From an uncultured Bacteroidota bacterium (GTDB lineage: Bacteria > Bacteroidota > Bacteroidia > Chitinophagales > Chitinophagaceae), in contig CAMLEX010000045.1 in NCBI GenBank assembly GCA_946479055.1, positions 1 through 13,187 on the forward strand: a stretch of DNA of 13,187 nucleotides, in the 5' to 3' direction. The position numbers were made by a program, and so were the translations under genes. The notes under the pieces are model-generated. The model was not told the origin of the DNA and did not search any database. It saw only the letters and a list, made by a program, of their open reading frames with translations. This document shows positions 1 to 6,665 of the stretch, one piece after another. Numbering within the stretch: the first letter of the stretch is position 1; each line of letters begins with the position of its first letter.

Positions 1-42
1 TGAGTTTTGTGAATAGTGAGTTGTGAGTGGCAAGTAACGACT
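1..42. repeat. Degenerate heptad array downstream of hemB
   Basis: Six 7-nt blocks can be laid end to end here; those at 8-14 (TGTGAAT), 15-21 (AGTGAGT) and 22-28 (TGTGAGT) are the clearest, followed by diverged copies at 29-35 and 36-42. The consensus is about NGTGARY. The array ends 20 bp from the hemB stop codon. The same 7-nt register recurs at other places in the window, including inside hemC. The window starts inside or at the edge of the array, so any partner array to the left cannot be seen. No terminator hairpin or ORF is visible in 1-61. Confidence 0.6.
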
Positions 43-61
43 AGGGGTTAGATATTTCTTG

Positions 62-1036
62 TTATGGAATCAACTTTACCGCTTGTTTGGCAAAATAGGT
101 AGCAATTAAATCTGCACCTGCCCTTTTAATGGAAGTAAGGCTCTCAATAATTGCTTTTTCCTCATTGATCCATCCTTTTTCTGCTGCCGCTTTTATCATC
201 GCATATTCACCGCTGACATGATAAGCACTGACCGGAACTGTTACCGCATTTTTTACTTCGCGGATGATATCAAGATAGGCCATAGCTGGTTTTACCATTA
301 CGATATCCGCTCCTTCTTCAACATCCATTAATGTTTCTTTAATAGCTTCTTTACGATTGGCGAAATCCATTTGGTAAGTTTTTTTATCGCCAAATCCCGG
401 CGCACTGTCCAATGCATCCCTGAAGGGACCATAAAAACAAGAAGCATATTTAGCACTATAGCTCATGATGCCGGTTTTAATAAAACTATTTTCTTCCAAC
501 GCTTTTCTGATAGCTCCAATTCGGCCATCCATCATATCACTGGGGGCAACAAAGTCTGCTCCTGCCTTTGCATGGCTGACACTCATTTTCATTAGCGCTT
601 CCACTGTTTCATCATTAATGATCTCACCATCTTTTACAATGCCATCATGCCCATAAGTGGAGTAGGGGTCAAGCGCAACATCTGTCATCACCAGCATTTC
701 CGGTACGGCATCTTTTATGGCTTTTATGCTTCGTTGCATCAGGCCGTCGGGGTTCCAGGCTTCTTTGCCTGTATTATCTTTTTCTTCGTCCTTACATTTT
801 ATAAATAGCAAAACAGATTTAATACCCAGGTTCCACAATTCTTTTACTTCTTTTATTGTGAAATCTATTGTGTTTCGGTAATAACCTGGCATGGAAGGTA
901 TTTCAAGTTTCATATTTTCTCCTTCATCAATAAATAAAGGAGCGATAAAGTCAGAAGGAGTTAAAATAGTTTCTGCAATAAGGCTTCTGATGGAAGGATT
1001 GGTTCTTAATATCCTGTTTCTTCTTTGTAAATGCAT
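62..1036 (-). CDS. hemB: Delta-aminolevulinic acid dehydratase (porphobilinogen synthase)
   Basis: This 324-residue cytoplasmic protein condenses two 5-aminolevulinate molecules into porphobilinogen, the second committed step of haem synthesis. The full family length is present. The Schiff-base lysines are visible as K196 in MSYSAKYASCFYGPFRDA and K249 in MVKPAMAYLDI. The segment at 118-132 reads TDVALDPYSTYGHDG: the cysteines that bind catalytic zinc in the mammalian and yeast enzymes are replaced by Ala/Asp-type residues, the pattern known from zinc-independent, magnesium-using enzymes such as that of Pseudomonas. The ATG at 1036 starts at the conserved MHLQRRNRILR region and has no Shine-Dalgarno site, as is usual in Bacteroidota. 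It is the last gene of the minus-strand hem operon, separated from hemF by the four-helix-bundle gene and its flanking repeats. Identity is very secure; the metal type is inferred from the motif. Confidence 0.97.
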   Translation of the reverse strand: MHLQRRNRILRTNPSIRSLIAETILTPSDFIAPLFIDEGENMKLEIPSMPGYYRNTIDFTIKEVKELWNLGIKSVLLFIKCKDEEKDNTGKEAWNPDGLMQRSIKAIKDAVPEMLVMTDVALDPYSTYGHDGIVKDGEIINDETVEALMKMSVSHAKAGADFVAPSDMMDGRIGAIRKALEENSFIKTGIMSYSAKYASCFYGPFRDALDSAPGFGDKKTYQMDFANRKEAIKETLMDVEEGADIVMVKPAMAYLDIIREVKNAVTVPVSAYHVSGEYAMIKAAAEKGWINEEKAIIESLTSIKRAGADLIATYFAKQAVKLIP

Positions 1037-1044
1037 GATAAATC

Positions 1045-1079
1045 AAAAGTTAAAAGTGAAAAGTGAAATACGAAAAATC
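1045..1079. repeat. Heptad array between hemB and the four-helix-bundle gene
   Basis: Five consecutive 7-nt blocks are visible: AAAAGTT at 1045-1051, AAAAGTG at 1052-1058 and again at 1059-1065, then the diverged AAATACG and AAAAATC. The array fills nearly all of the 41-bp gap upstream of the hemB start and runs into the stop codon of the four-helix-bundle gene at 1078-1080. The blocks face the opposite way to the array at 1486-1506 on the other side of that gene. Confidence 0.7.
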
Positions 1080-1440
1080 ATTTGTTTGTTTGCTCCATCA
1101 TTTTTGAGAGCCTTGCAAAGCATTCATTTAACAAAACTCCTGACTGCTGTAAAGGTTCTACTTTAAAATACTCTAAATCAACGGCAGTCTCCAGCGCCGC
1201 ATCAATTTCTACAATAGATCCCCGTGAAATCTCATAATATCTTATTCTTTCCAGGTTTGATTTACGTGTCGAACCTTCTGCAAAATTTAATTTAACTGAA
1301 AGCCCGGCTCTCCTGAGTTGTTGCACCATATTAAATCTTTCTTCAGCAGGTAAAAGGTTAGAAATTTTATATATTTCTTTTGTCAATTCTCTTATTTTGG
1401 AATAAACAGTTAGTGATTTGTGATTAAGATTTAAGAACAT
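1078..1440 (-). CDS. Four-helix-bundle protein, S23 / 23S rRNA intervening-sequence protein family
   Basis: This 120-residue protein has the family hallmark at 41-61, QLRRAGLSVKLNFAEG followed by STRKS, preceded by an amphipathic helix at about 8-30 and followed by two long helical stretches at about 63-90 and 94-116. Members of this family (TIGR02436 type) are encoded inside intervening sequences of 23S rRNA genes in Leptospira and others, and in many stand-alone copies in Bacteroidota. They resemble the Avd protein of diversity-generating retroelements and are thought to bind nucleic acid. Nothing links the protein to haem synthesis. It lies between hemF (58-bp gap) and hemB (41-bp gap), where the neighbouring hem genes are nearly contiguous, so it looks inserted. 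Inverted heptad arrays lie on both sides and form a leader hairpin upstream of its ATG. Family assignment is confident; the function is unknown. Confidence 0.85.
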   Translation of the reverse strand: MFLNLNHKSLTVYSKIRELTKEIYKISNLLPAEERFNMVQQLRRAGLSVKLNFAEGSTRKSNLERIRYYEISRGSIVEIDAALETAVDLEYFKVEPLQQSGVLLNECFARLSKMMEQTNK

Positions 1441-1453
1441 AGAATTTTTTTAA

Positions 1454-1506
1454 GTAAAAGATAAAGTAATTAAGGTATCTGATTTCACTTTTATCTTTTC
1501 ACACCC
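1454..1506. repeat. Inverted heptad arms forming a leader hairpin of the four-helix-bundle gene
   Basis: Heptads CACTTTT (1486-1492), ATCTTTT (1493-1499) and CACACCC (1500-1506) run into the hemF stop codon at 1499-1501. The arm AAAAGATAAAGT (1456-1467) is the reverse complement of 1487-1499 apart from one extra T, giving a stem of about 12 bp with a loop of about 19 nt. In the minus-strand transcript this hairpin lies about 15 nt upstream of the four-helix-bundle start codon. The segment 1486-1502 also matches 1049-1065 in reverse complement at 14 of 17 positions, so the gene is enclosed by inverted repeats. Confidence 0.6.
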
Positions 1507-2431
1507 AGTCCCTGGGTTGCAGGCAAAATTGCAATAATTTATCTTCTTCACTACCTGCTTTGGGTTGATAATTATAAGCCCATCTTGCTCTTGGTGGCAG
1601 ACTCATTAAAATACTTTCCGTACGTCCATTGGTTTTTAATCCGAAGATGGTACCACGGTCATGTATCAGGTTAAACTCAACATAACGGCCACGGCGAATT
1701 TCCTGCCATTCAATCTCACGTTCTCCGTAGTTTATAGTTTTTCTTTTGTTGACAATAGGAATATAAGCTTTTAAAAAAGCCTCAGCATTCGCCTGTTGAA
1801 ATTGGAATAACCTTTCTGCATCATTTTCATCGGCTGGCCGGAGATGATCATAAAATACTCCGCCTATTCCACGCATTTCATTATTGCGGTGTGTATTGGC
1901 AAAATATTCGTCACAGTCCTTTTTATATTTAAAATACAAGTCAGAACCAAAAGGGTCCATGGCATCTTTTATTGTTTGATGAAAATGTTTGGCATCCTCT
2001 TCAAAAATATAATAGGGTGTAAGATCAGTGCCACCGCCAAACCAGCGATCTGTCACATTGCTATTAGCATCATATAATTCAAAATAACGCCAGTTTGCAT
2101 GTACCGTTGGTATGTAAGGATTAAGCGGATGAATTACCAATGACAAACCGCAAGCAAACCATTTATGGCCTTCAATCTTTAATTGCTTACGCATTTGTTC
2201 TGTCACGTCTCCATATACAACCGATGTATTCACGCCACCTTTTTCAAACACATTACCTTTCTCAATTACTTTTGTATCTCCACCGCCGCCGCCGTTTCTT
2301 TCCCATTTATCAGAAATAAAAACAGCTTTGCCATCTTCCGCTTCAAGACCTTTGCAAATGATGTTTTGCAGATCATGAATAAAACTGATCCAGCGCTCTT
2401 TAATAGGAAATGTTTCTGTACTAAGAAGCAT
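1499..2431 (-). CDS. hemF: Oxygen-dependent coproporphyrinogen III oxidase
   Basis: This 310-residue cytoplasmic enzyme oxidatively decarboxylates two propionates of coproporphyrinogen III to vinyl groups, giving protoporphyrinogen IX and using molecular oxygen. Signatures in order are the glycine-rich GGGGGDTKVIEKGNVFEKGG region (47-66), PTVHANWRYFE (108-118), FGGGTDLTPYY (131-141), RRGRYVEFNLIHDRG (246-260) and the conserved carboxy end RDWV. The length is typical. The start at 2431 lies 14 bp after the hemE stop, so the two are co-transcribed. The last codons and the stop lie inside the heptad array at 1486-1506, but the RDWV end is intact, so the array did not alter the product. Use of HemF rather than HemN indicates an aerobic lifestyle. 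Confidence 0.97.
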   Translation of the reverse strand: MLLSTETFPIKERWISFIHDLQNIICKGLEAEDGKAVFISDKWERNGGGGGDTKVIEKGNVFEKGGVNTSVVYGDVTEQMRKQLKIEGHKWFACGLSLVIHPLNPYIPTVHANWRYFELYDANSNVTDRWFGGGTDLTPYYIFEEDAKHFHQTIKDAMDPFGSDLYFKYKKDCDEYFANTHRNNEMRGIGGVFYDHLRPADENDAERLFQFQQANAEAFLKAYIPIVNKRKTINYGEREIEWQEIRRGRYVEFNLIHDRGTIFGLKTNGRTESILMSLPPRARWAYNYQPKAGSEEDKLLQFCLQPRDWV

Positions 2432-2445
2432 ACAGCGGTTATTTA

Positions 2446-3498
2446 TTAAATCCCGATTGCTGTTTTTATTGGCTGATATTCTTTTACTGTATCTACAAAT
2501 GCCCTGGCATGATCAACCGGTACATTCGGTAAAATACCGTGACCAAGATTGGCAATATGTTTTTGTCCGCCGAAAGCGGCTAACATTTCTTTTACTTCTT
2601 TTTGAATTACCGGTATGGGCGATAATAACTTAGCCGGATCAAAATTGCCCTGCAAAGTTATATCGGGCCCAGCTAGTTTTCTTGCCATCCAAGGCGTAAT
2701 GCACCAGTCAATTCCCAATGCTGCGGCTCCTGTTTCAGCCATTTCATCCAAACTATGCCAGGCGCCTTTTGCAAAAACAATAACAGGCGCCAGGTCCTTC
2801 AATGCGGCAACGATCTGCCGGATATATTGCAAAGAAAACTCTTCAAAATCAGCAGGGCTCAGTAAGCCACCCCAGGAATCAAATACCTGAACTGTATCAG
2901 CACCGGCCGCAATTTGTTTTTTCAGGTAAGCAATCGTCGTGTTGGTTATCATCTGCAGCAGCCTGTGTGCTGTTTCCGGCTGAGTATAACAGAAGATTTT
3001 TGCTTCATCAAATGTTTTAGAGCCTTTGCCCTGTACCATATAGCAGAGCAATGTCCAGGGTGCGCCGGCAAAACCGATCAGCGGCACACGGCCATTTAAT
3101 TCCTGTTTTATTAGTTTAATTGCATCGAATACATAAGATAATGTTTCATCAACATCGGGAACACGGACACGGGAGAGATCATTGATATTTTTAATCGGAT
3201 CGGGCAGGAGAGGTCCTTTGCTTTCTATTAGCTGCACTTCCAGGCCCATTGCCTGCGGAACAACTAAAATATCTGAAAATAAAATAGCCGCATCAACACC
3301 AATAATATCTACTGGCTGAATAGTTATTTCACATGCTAATTCCGGCGTTTGACAACGCTCAAAGAAACCGTACTTCTCTCTTAGCACCATGTATTCCGGT
3401 AGGTAGCGACCGGCCTGGCGCATCATCCATACAGGCGGACGTTCAACAATTTCTCCTCTTAATGTACGTAATAACAGGTCGTTTTTTAATGTAGTCAT
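2446..3498 (-). CDS. hemE: Uroporphyrinogen decarboxylase
   Basis: This 350-residue cytoplasmic enzyme removes four acetate carboxyls from uroporphyrinogen III to give coproporphyrinogen III. The amino-terminal signature [17 protein letters not shown] (20-36) carries the substrate-binding arginines R27 and R31. The essential aspartate is D76 in [29 protein letters not shown] (142-161) and [11 protein letters not shown] (317-327) are both conserved. The family length is complete. The gap to hemD upstream is 29 bp and to hemF downstream 14 bp. No Shine-Dalgarno site precedes the ATG at 3498. No unusual feature was seen. Confidence 0.98.
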   Translation of the reverse strand: MTTLKNDLLLRTLRGEIVERPPVWMMRQAGRYLPEYMVLREKYGFFERCQTPELACEITIQPVDIIGVDAAILFSDILVVPQAMGLEVQLIESKGPLLPDPIKNINDLSRVRVPDVDETLSYVFDAIKLIKQELNGRVPLIGFAGAPWTLLCYMVQGKGSKTFDEAKIFCYTQPETAHRLLQMITNTTIAYLKKQIAAGADTVQVFDSWGGLLSPADFEEFSLQYIRQIVAALKDLAPVIVFAKGAWHSLDEMAETGAAALGIDWCITPWMARKLAGPDITLQGNFDPAKLLSPIPVIQKEVKEMLAAFGGQKHIANLGHGILPNVPVDHARAFVDTVKEYQPIKTAIGI

Positions 3499-3527
3499 AA
3501 AGCAATAAATATATGATGCTGTTTTAT

Positions 3528-4241
3528 TTAAAAATGGTCATCACGGACAAAACGGATGGCCTGGCTGATCAGTTTATTTTTATCCGGCTCATCACCGGTA
3601 ATAATTTTATTGGTTGAATATTTTTGTATGGATTCAGCAGTCGTTTCACCCAAAACGAATAAGGCAGTATTTCGGGGTACACTGTTTCTGCTAAAAAAAC
3701 TTTCGGCAGCACTGGGGCTAAAGAATAAAACCGCATCATATCGTTTATTAATGCTTACAGGAACGAGCGAAGTTTTGTATACTATTATCTCTTTTACCTC
3801 TATTCCTTTCTTGCGAAGCGCATCCGGAAGTTCAGTTCTCCGGAGATTGCCACAAAAGAAAATCACTTCCTTTTCGTTTATAACCGGAATAATTTTCTCT
3901 GCTAATTTAGAAGCAGTTGATGCAGTCTCTTTGATATTTTCTTCGCCAAAATACTTTTTTGCCAGGCTAAAGGTGGTATTACCGATGCAAAAGATGGTCC
4001 ATTCAGCCGGTGGTTTTTTCATATAGCTACCAACGGATCTTACAGCATTACCGCTTGTAAATATGACCAGCATTTTTTTTGTTAGAATATCTTTTATCTG
4101 TCTTTGCGTCGATTCCGGCAGTTCAGTTGATATAGCGGTAAAGGGTATCACATCGATATCAGCATCTTTATATTCCGGCGAAAGAAGCAATGATTCTTCA
4201 ACAGGCCCGGTACATAATATGGCAGGTTTATTTGCTTGCAT
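3528..4241 (-). CDS. hemD: Uroporphyrinogen-III synthase
   Basis: The product, 237 residues from the chosen start, cyclises hydroxymethylbilane with inversion of ring D to uroporphyrinogen III. HemD is poorly conserved in sequence; the assignment rests on FTSGNAV (61-67), CGNLRR (130-135), IVYKT (153-157) and [10 protein letters not shown] (173-182), on a length normal for the family, and on its position between hemC and hemE. I start it at the ATG at 4239-4241, not at the in-frame ATG 30 nt further upstream: this start gives [12 protein letters not shown], and a Shine-Dalgarno-like AGAGGAG lies 7 nt before it at 4249-4255. The gene then overlaps the hemC end by 14 nt, suggesting translational coupling. 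Confidence 0.9.
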   Translation of the reverse strand: MQANKPAILCTGPVEESLLLSPEYKDADIDVIPFTAISTELPESTQRQIKDILTKKMLVIFTSGNAVRSVGSYMKKPPAEWTIFCIGNTTFSLAKKYFGEENIKETASTASKLAEKIIPVINEKEVIFFCGNLRRTELPDALRKKGIEVKEIIVYKTSLVPVSINKRYDAVLFFSPSAAESFFSRNSVPRNTALFVLGETTAESIQKYSTNKIITGDEPDKNKLISQAIRFVRDDHF

Positions 4242-5211
4242 GACGAATCTCCTCTGTAATTTCTTTTCCACCGTTAGCTAATAATTCCATGGCCGCTGCA
4301 TTACCACAGTTATCCGCCTCGTGAATGGCAACTGTTTTTTCAACCTCTATTTTTTTGCTGCCATCGAGCGATAAAATATTTCCTTTAAAATGCAGCATAT
4401 TGTTTTTTATAACCGCCAAACCGCTGATGGGTGTAGAGCAACCACCCAATAGTGTTCTCAGAAAATCTCTTTCAATCTTTGTACACAAAGCAGTTGTTTC
4501 GTCGTTAAAATTCCTGCAGGCTTCTGATGTATAACTATCATCTTTTCTGCACACAATCATTATGGCTCCTTGTGCCGGTGCTGGCAGCATCCAGTCTATG
4601 ACCCTGCTGTTTTCAGGTCGGAGATCAATTCTTTCCAGCCCTGCCTGTGCAAAGATGGCGGCATTCCAATTTTCTTCACTCAATTTTCTTAACCTGGTAT
4701 TTACATTGCCCCGCAGGTTATGAATATGATGATGAGGATATTTGTTCAACCATTGTGCTTTTCTGCGCAAACTGCTTGTTGCAATAGCGAGCGGCGAATA
4801 GTGAACGGTAAGTTGTGGGTCTGTTTCAGTTGGCCAATTGCCATCAATACATCCCAACTCCTTACTCAGCACTGACCATTCACCTTTAAAAACCAACAGA
4901 TCATTTACAGGGCCCCGTTCTAAAACGGCTGCTTGTATTATTCCCTGTGGCAATTGTGTGGGGACGTCTTTCATGGAGTGAACAGCCACATCAATCTTAT
5001 CGTTCAGCAATGCTGCATCAAGACTTCTTGTAAATATTCCCTGCACACCCATTTCGTAGAGCGGCGTCTTCAGATCAATATCACCTTCGCTTTTGATATA
5101 CACAAGCTCGGAAGGGAAACCATATTGGGACAATAGATCTTTAACCTGCTTGGCTTGCCAAACAGCTAATTGACTTTCCCTGGTGCCAATGCGAATATTT
5201 TTTTTAATCAT
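4228..5211 (-). CDS. hemC: Porphobilinogen deaminase (hydroxymethylbilane synthase)
   Basis: This 327-residue enzyme polymerises four porphobilinogens into hydroxymethylbilane. The start at 5211 gives MIKKNIRIGTRESQLA; an AGAGG site lies 9 nt upstream (5221-5225), and the hemA stop ends 2 bp before. Catalytic D82 is in HSMKDVPT, the substrate-binding stretch is ATSSLRRKAQWL (144-155), LRGNVNTRL lies at 166-174, and the dipyrromethane-cofactor cysteine is C258 in LLGGCSTP. Between LLVFKG (105-110) and IATSSLRR there are about 32 residues, where I recall only about 11-16 in relatives. The extra part includes DPQLTVHYSPLA, encoded by a heptad repeat array. The reading frame is intact, so the enzyme is probably functional with an enlarged surface loop between its first two domains. 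A longer in-frame start at 5268 would overlap hemA and is not needed. Confidence 0.96.
   Translation of the reverse strand: MIKKNIRIGTRESQLAVWQAKQVKDLLSQYGFPSELVYIKSEGDIDLKTPLYEMGVQGIFTRSLDAALLNDKIDVAVHSMKDVPTQLPQGIIQAAVLERGPVNDLLVFKGEWSVLSKELGCIDGNWPTETDPQLTVHYSPLAIATSSLRRKAQWLNKYPHHHIHNLRGNVNTRLRKLSEENWNAAIFAQAGLERIDLRPENSRVIDWMLPAPAQGAIMIVCRKDDSYTSEACRNFNDETTALCTKIERDFLRTLLGGCSTPISGLAVIKNNMLHFKGNILSLDGSKKIEVEKTVAIHEADNCGNAAAMELLANGGKEITEEIRHASK
4786..4820. repeat. Heptad array translated inside hemC
   Basis: On the plus strand five consecutive 7-nt blocks are visible: AGCGAGC (4786-4792), GGCGAAT (4793-4799), AGTGAAC (4800-4806), GGTAAGT (4807-4813) and TGTGGGT (4814-4820). They share the NGTGARY pattern and register of the intergenic arrays at 1-42 and 11964-11984; for example GAATAGTGA occurs both here and at 11-19. 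On the minus strand the array encodes about HemC residues 131-142, within the apparent extra loop. Confidence 0.6.
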
Positions 5212-5212
5212 T

Positions 5213-6451
5213 TCAACTTGCCTCTGTAGCGATGAATTCATTGATCGCTTCAATGTAATTACAGCCACCCTGATTTTGAAGACGTATTTTAGATGCCATT
5301 CCGTTTATCACCCGTTGAATTTTTTCGTCGGGATCATTTCCGGCAAAGTTACCGGTTGAAGTATAGTTTGAAAATAAAGGTGAAGTATGAATTTCTTTGA
5401 GTTTGCTCTTTACTGCTTTTAAGATCGGGGCGTGCCTGCGCATCATAAGCCAGTCTACCAGTTCCGCAATATGTTTTGTAATAATTGCTTTTGCTTTGGG
5501 CACTTCTGCCTGGCGCCGGGCAAGCGTCTCATCTTTCAGTTTTGATAATTCATCAATATTAACCAATGTGATATTGGCCAATTCCTGGGCGGCCAACTCT
5601 ACATTATAAGGAACAGAAAGATCTATGATTAATTTTTCCCCTTTTTCTTCAAGATGTTTACGAAGAATAGTTGGTTGTGCTGCATTGGTAGCCACCAAAA
5701 TAATATCCGCTGATGCTAACTCGGTTGTTAATTCACTAATAGCTGCATATTGAAGTCCCATCTCCATTGCTAGCCCTGAAGCTTTTTCTTCAGTCCGGTT
5801 TATCAGGGTAATGTTTTTTGTATCGAGATAATCTACCAGGTTTTTACAGGTATTGCGGCCAATTTTTCCAGTTCCAAGCAAAACGATTTTTTTATCAGCT
5901 ATATCCAATACTTTTTCACGGATGTACTGTACGGCCGCAAAAGATACAGAGATGGTTCCACCGCTGATCGCTGTTTCGTTCTTGATTGCTTTGGATGATT
6001 GTAATACGAAATTCACTAACCTCTCAATAAAAATTCCTATAAAACCACGTTCTTTTGAAAACTTAACGGCAGCTTTTATCTGGCCAACTATTTCATAGTC
6101 GCCCAATATTTGTGAATCTAACCCGGCACTAACTTCAAACAGGTGTTGAATAGCTTGTTTTCCGTGTTTAATATAGGCAAGGTTATTAAAAGTAGCTGCG
6201 TCACCTTTCGTTTCACAGCAAAGCAGGGCGATCAATTGTTGGGCGTTTTCGCCAAAACCATAAATTTCCGTACGATTACAGGTAGAAAGAATAAACAATT
6301 CACTGAATCCCTGGGGTGCTGCCTTTTCAAGAATAGCGGCATATTGTTCGGGGGTAACGGCAAAAAGTCCACGGGTAGTAGCATTACTTTTCTTGTAATT
6401 AATTCCTATCGCATAGAATTTGGAGATATCAATAGCCCGATGTGCCGTCAT
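5213..6451 (-). CDS. hemA: Glutamyl-tRNA reductase
   Basis: From the ATG at 6451 this is a 412-residue NADPH-dependent enzyme that reduces glutamyl-tRNA(Glu) to glutamate-1-semialdehyde, the entry point of the C5 haem pathway. The catalytic cysteine is C58 in FILSTCNRTEIYGFG. GLDSQILGDYEIVGQIK (110-126) is the conserved substrate-domain motif, GTGKIG (193-198) is the nucleotide-binding turn, and the dimerisation helix follows AEVPKAKAIITKHIAELVDW. An in-frame ATG 48 nt upstream would add MRTPTVFLQNPLSKKL, not a family feature; it would also overlap the probable -7 element. This is the first gene of the minus-strand operon, with hemC starting 1 nt after its stop. The partner gene hemL is not in the window. 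Confidence 0.96.
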   Translation of the reverse strand: MTAHRAIDISKFYAIGINYKKSNATTRGLFAVTPEQYAAILEKAAPQGFSELFILSTCNRTEIYGFGENAQQLIALLCCETKGDAATFNNLAYIKHGKQAIQHLFEVSAGLDSQILGDYEIVGQIKAAVKFSKERGFIGIFIERLVNFVLQSSKAIKNETAISGGTISVSFAAVQYIREKVLDIADKKIVLLGTGKIGRNTCKNLVDYLDTKNITLINRTEEKASGLAMEMGLQYAAISELTTELASADIILVATNAAQPTILRKHLEEKGEKLIIDLSVPYNVELAAQELANITLVNIDELSKLKDETLARRQAEVPKAKAIITKHIAELVDWLMMRRHAPILKAVKSKLKEIHTSPLFSNYTSTGNFAGNDPDEKIQRVINGMASKIRLQNQGGCNYIEAINEFIATEAS

Positions 6452-6475
6452 TAGTTTCTTACTTAAAGGGTTCTG

Positions 6476-6483
6476 CAAAAATA
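6476..6483 (-). promoter_or_regulatory. Probable -7 element of the hem operon promoter
   Basis: The minus strand reads TATTTTTG, matching the Bacteroidota -7 consensus TAnnTTTG, 24 nt upstream of the chosen hemA ATG. This implies a leader of roughly 15-20 nt. No TTTG-type -33 element is visible at the expected spacing, so the call rests on one element and its position. Confidence 0.45.
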
Positions 6484-6528
6484 CCGTTGGCGTCCTCAAT
6501 TTGGTAAAAAAAATGTCACGGCAATGTC

Positions 6529-6553
6529 ATTTTAGTCATGAACTGACAAAAAT
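6529..6553. promoter_or_regulatory. 25-bp dyad in the hemA/hemH divergent region (possible operator)
   Basis: The arms ATTTTAGTCA (6529-6538) and TGACAAAAAT (6544-6553) are reverse complements at 9 of 10 positions, with the 5-nt spacer TGAAC. The dyad lies midway between the two divergent promoters. Just beside it AATGTCA occurs twice, at 6512-6518 and 6523-6529, 11 bp apart. Such symmetry fits a dimeric regulator controlling both hemA and hemH, but no known regulator consensus is matched exactly. Confidence 0.45.
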
Positions 6554-6569
6554 CAGGATGAAGGCTAAC

Positions 6570-6584
6570 ATTCATCGTATGAAT
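6570..6584. promoter_or_regulatory. Perfect 15-bp dyad upstream of hemH
   Basis: ATTCAT and ATGAAT flank the 3-nt spacer CGT in perfect inverted symmetry. It lies about 50 bp upstream of the probable hemH -7 element, a position open to an activator or repressor. A 6-bp arm can arise by chance in AT-rich DNA, so this is weaker than the neighbouring 25-bp dyad. Confidence 0.3.
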
Positions 6585-6633
6585 TACTTACCCGAATCAT
6601 GAAAACTAATAAAAAGGAATTTGTATGAGTAGT

Positions 6634-6641
6634 TAACTTTG
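6634..6641 (+). promoter_or_regulatory. Probable -7 element of the hemH promoter
   Basis: TAACTTTG matches the Bacteroidota -7 consensus TAnnTTTG and ends 24 nt before the hemH ATG at 6666. A -33 TTG at the usual spacing of about 19-21 nt is not seen; the nearest TTG, at 6621-6623, is too close. Confidence 0.5.
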
Positions 6642-6665
6642 CCAACCCTTTACCGGGATTAAAAA

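Noticed and set aside
2282..2297. CCGCCG triplet run in hemF, possible repeat expansion
   Set aside because: It encodes the conserved glycine-rich GGGGG segment of HemF.
5212..5268. Upstream in-frame start for HemC
   Set aside because: It would overlap the end of hemA and add a non-conserved stretch; MIKKNIRIGTRES with an AGAGG site is the expected start.
5340..5400. ATACTTCA repeated twice in the 3' part of hemA, resembling the heptad arrays
   Set aside because: The copies are not in a consistent 7-nt register, and the region encodes the variable carboxy-terminal part of HemA at a normal total length.
6452..6499. Upstream in-frame start for HemA
   Set aside because: The extra 16 residues are not a family feature, and the region overlaps the probable promoter element at 6476-6483.
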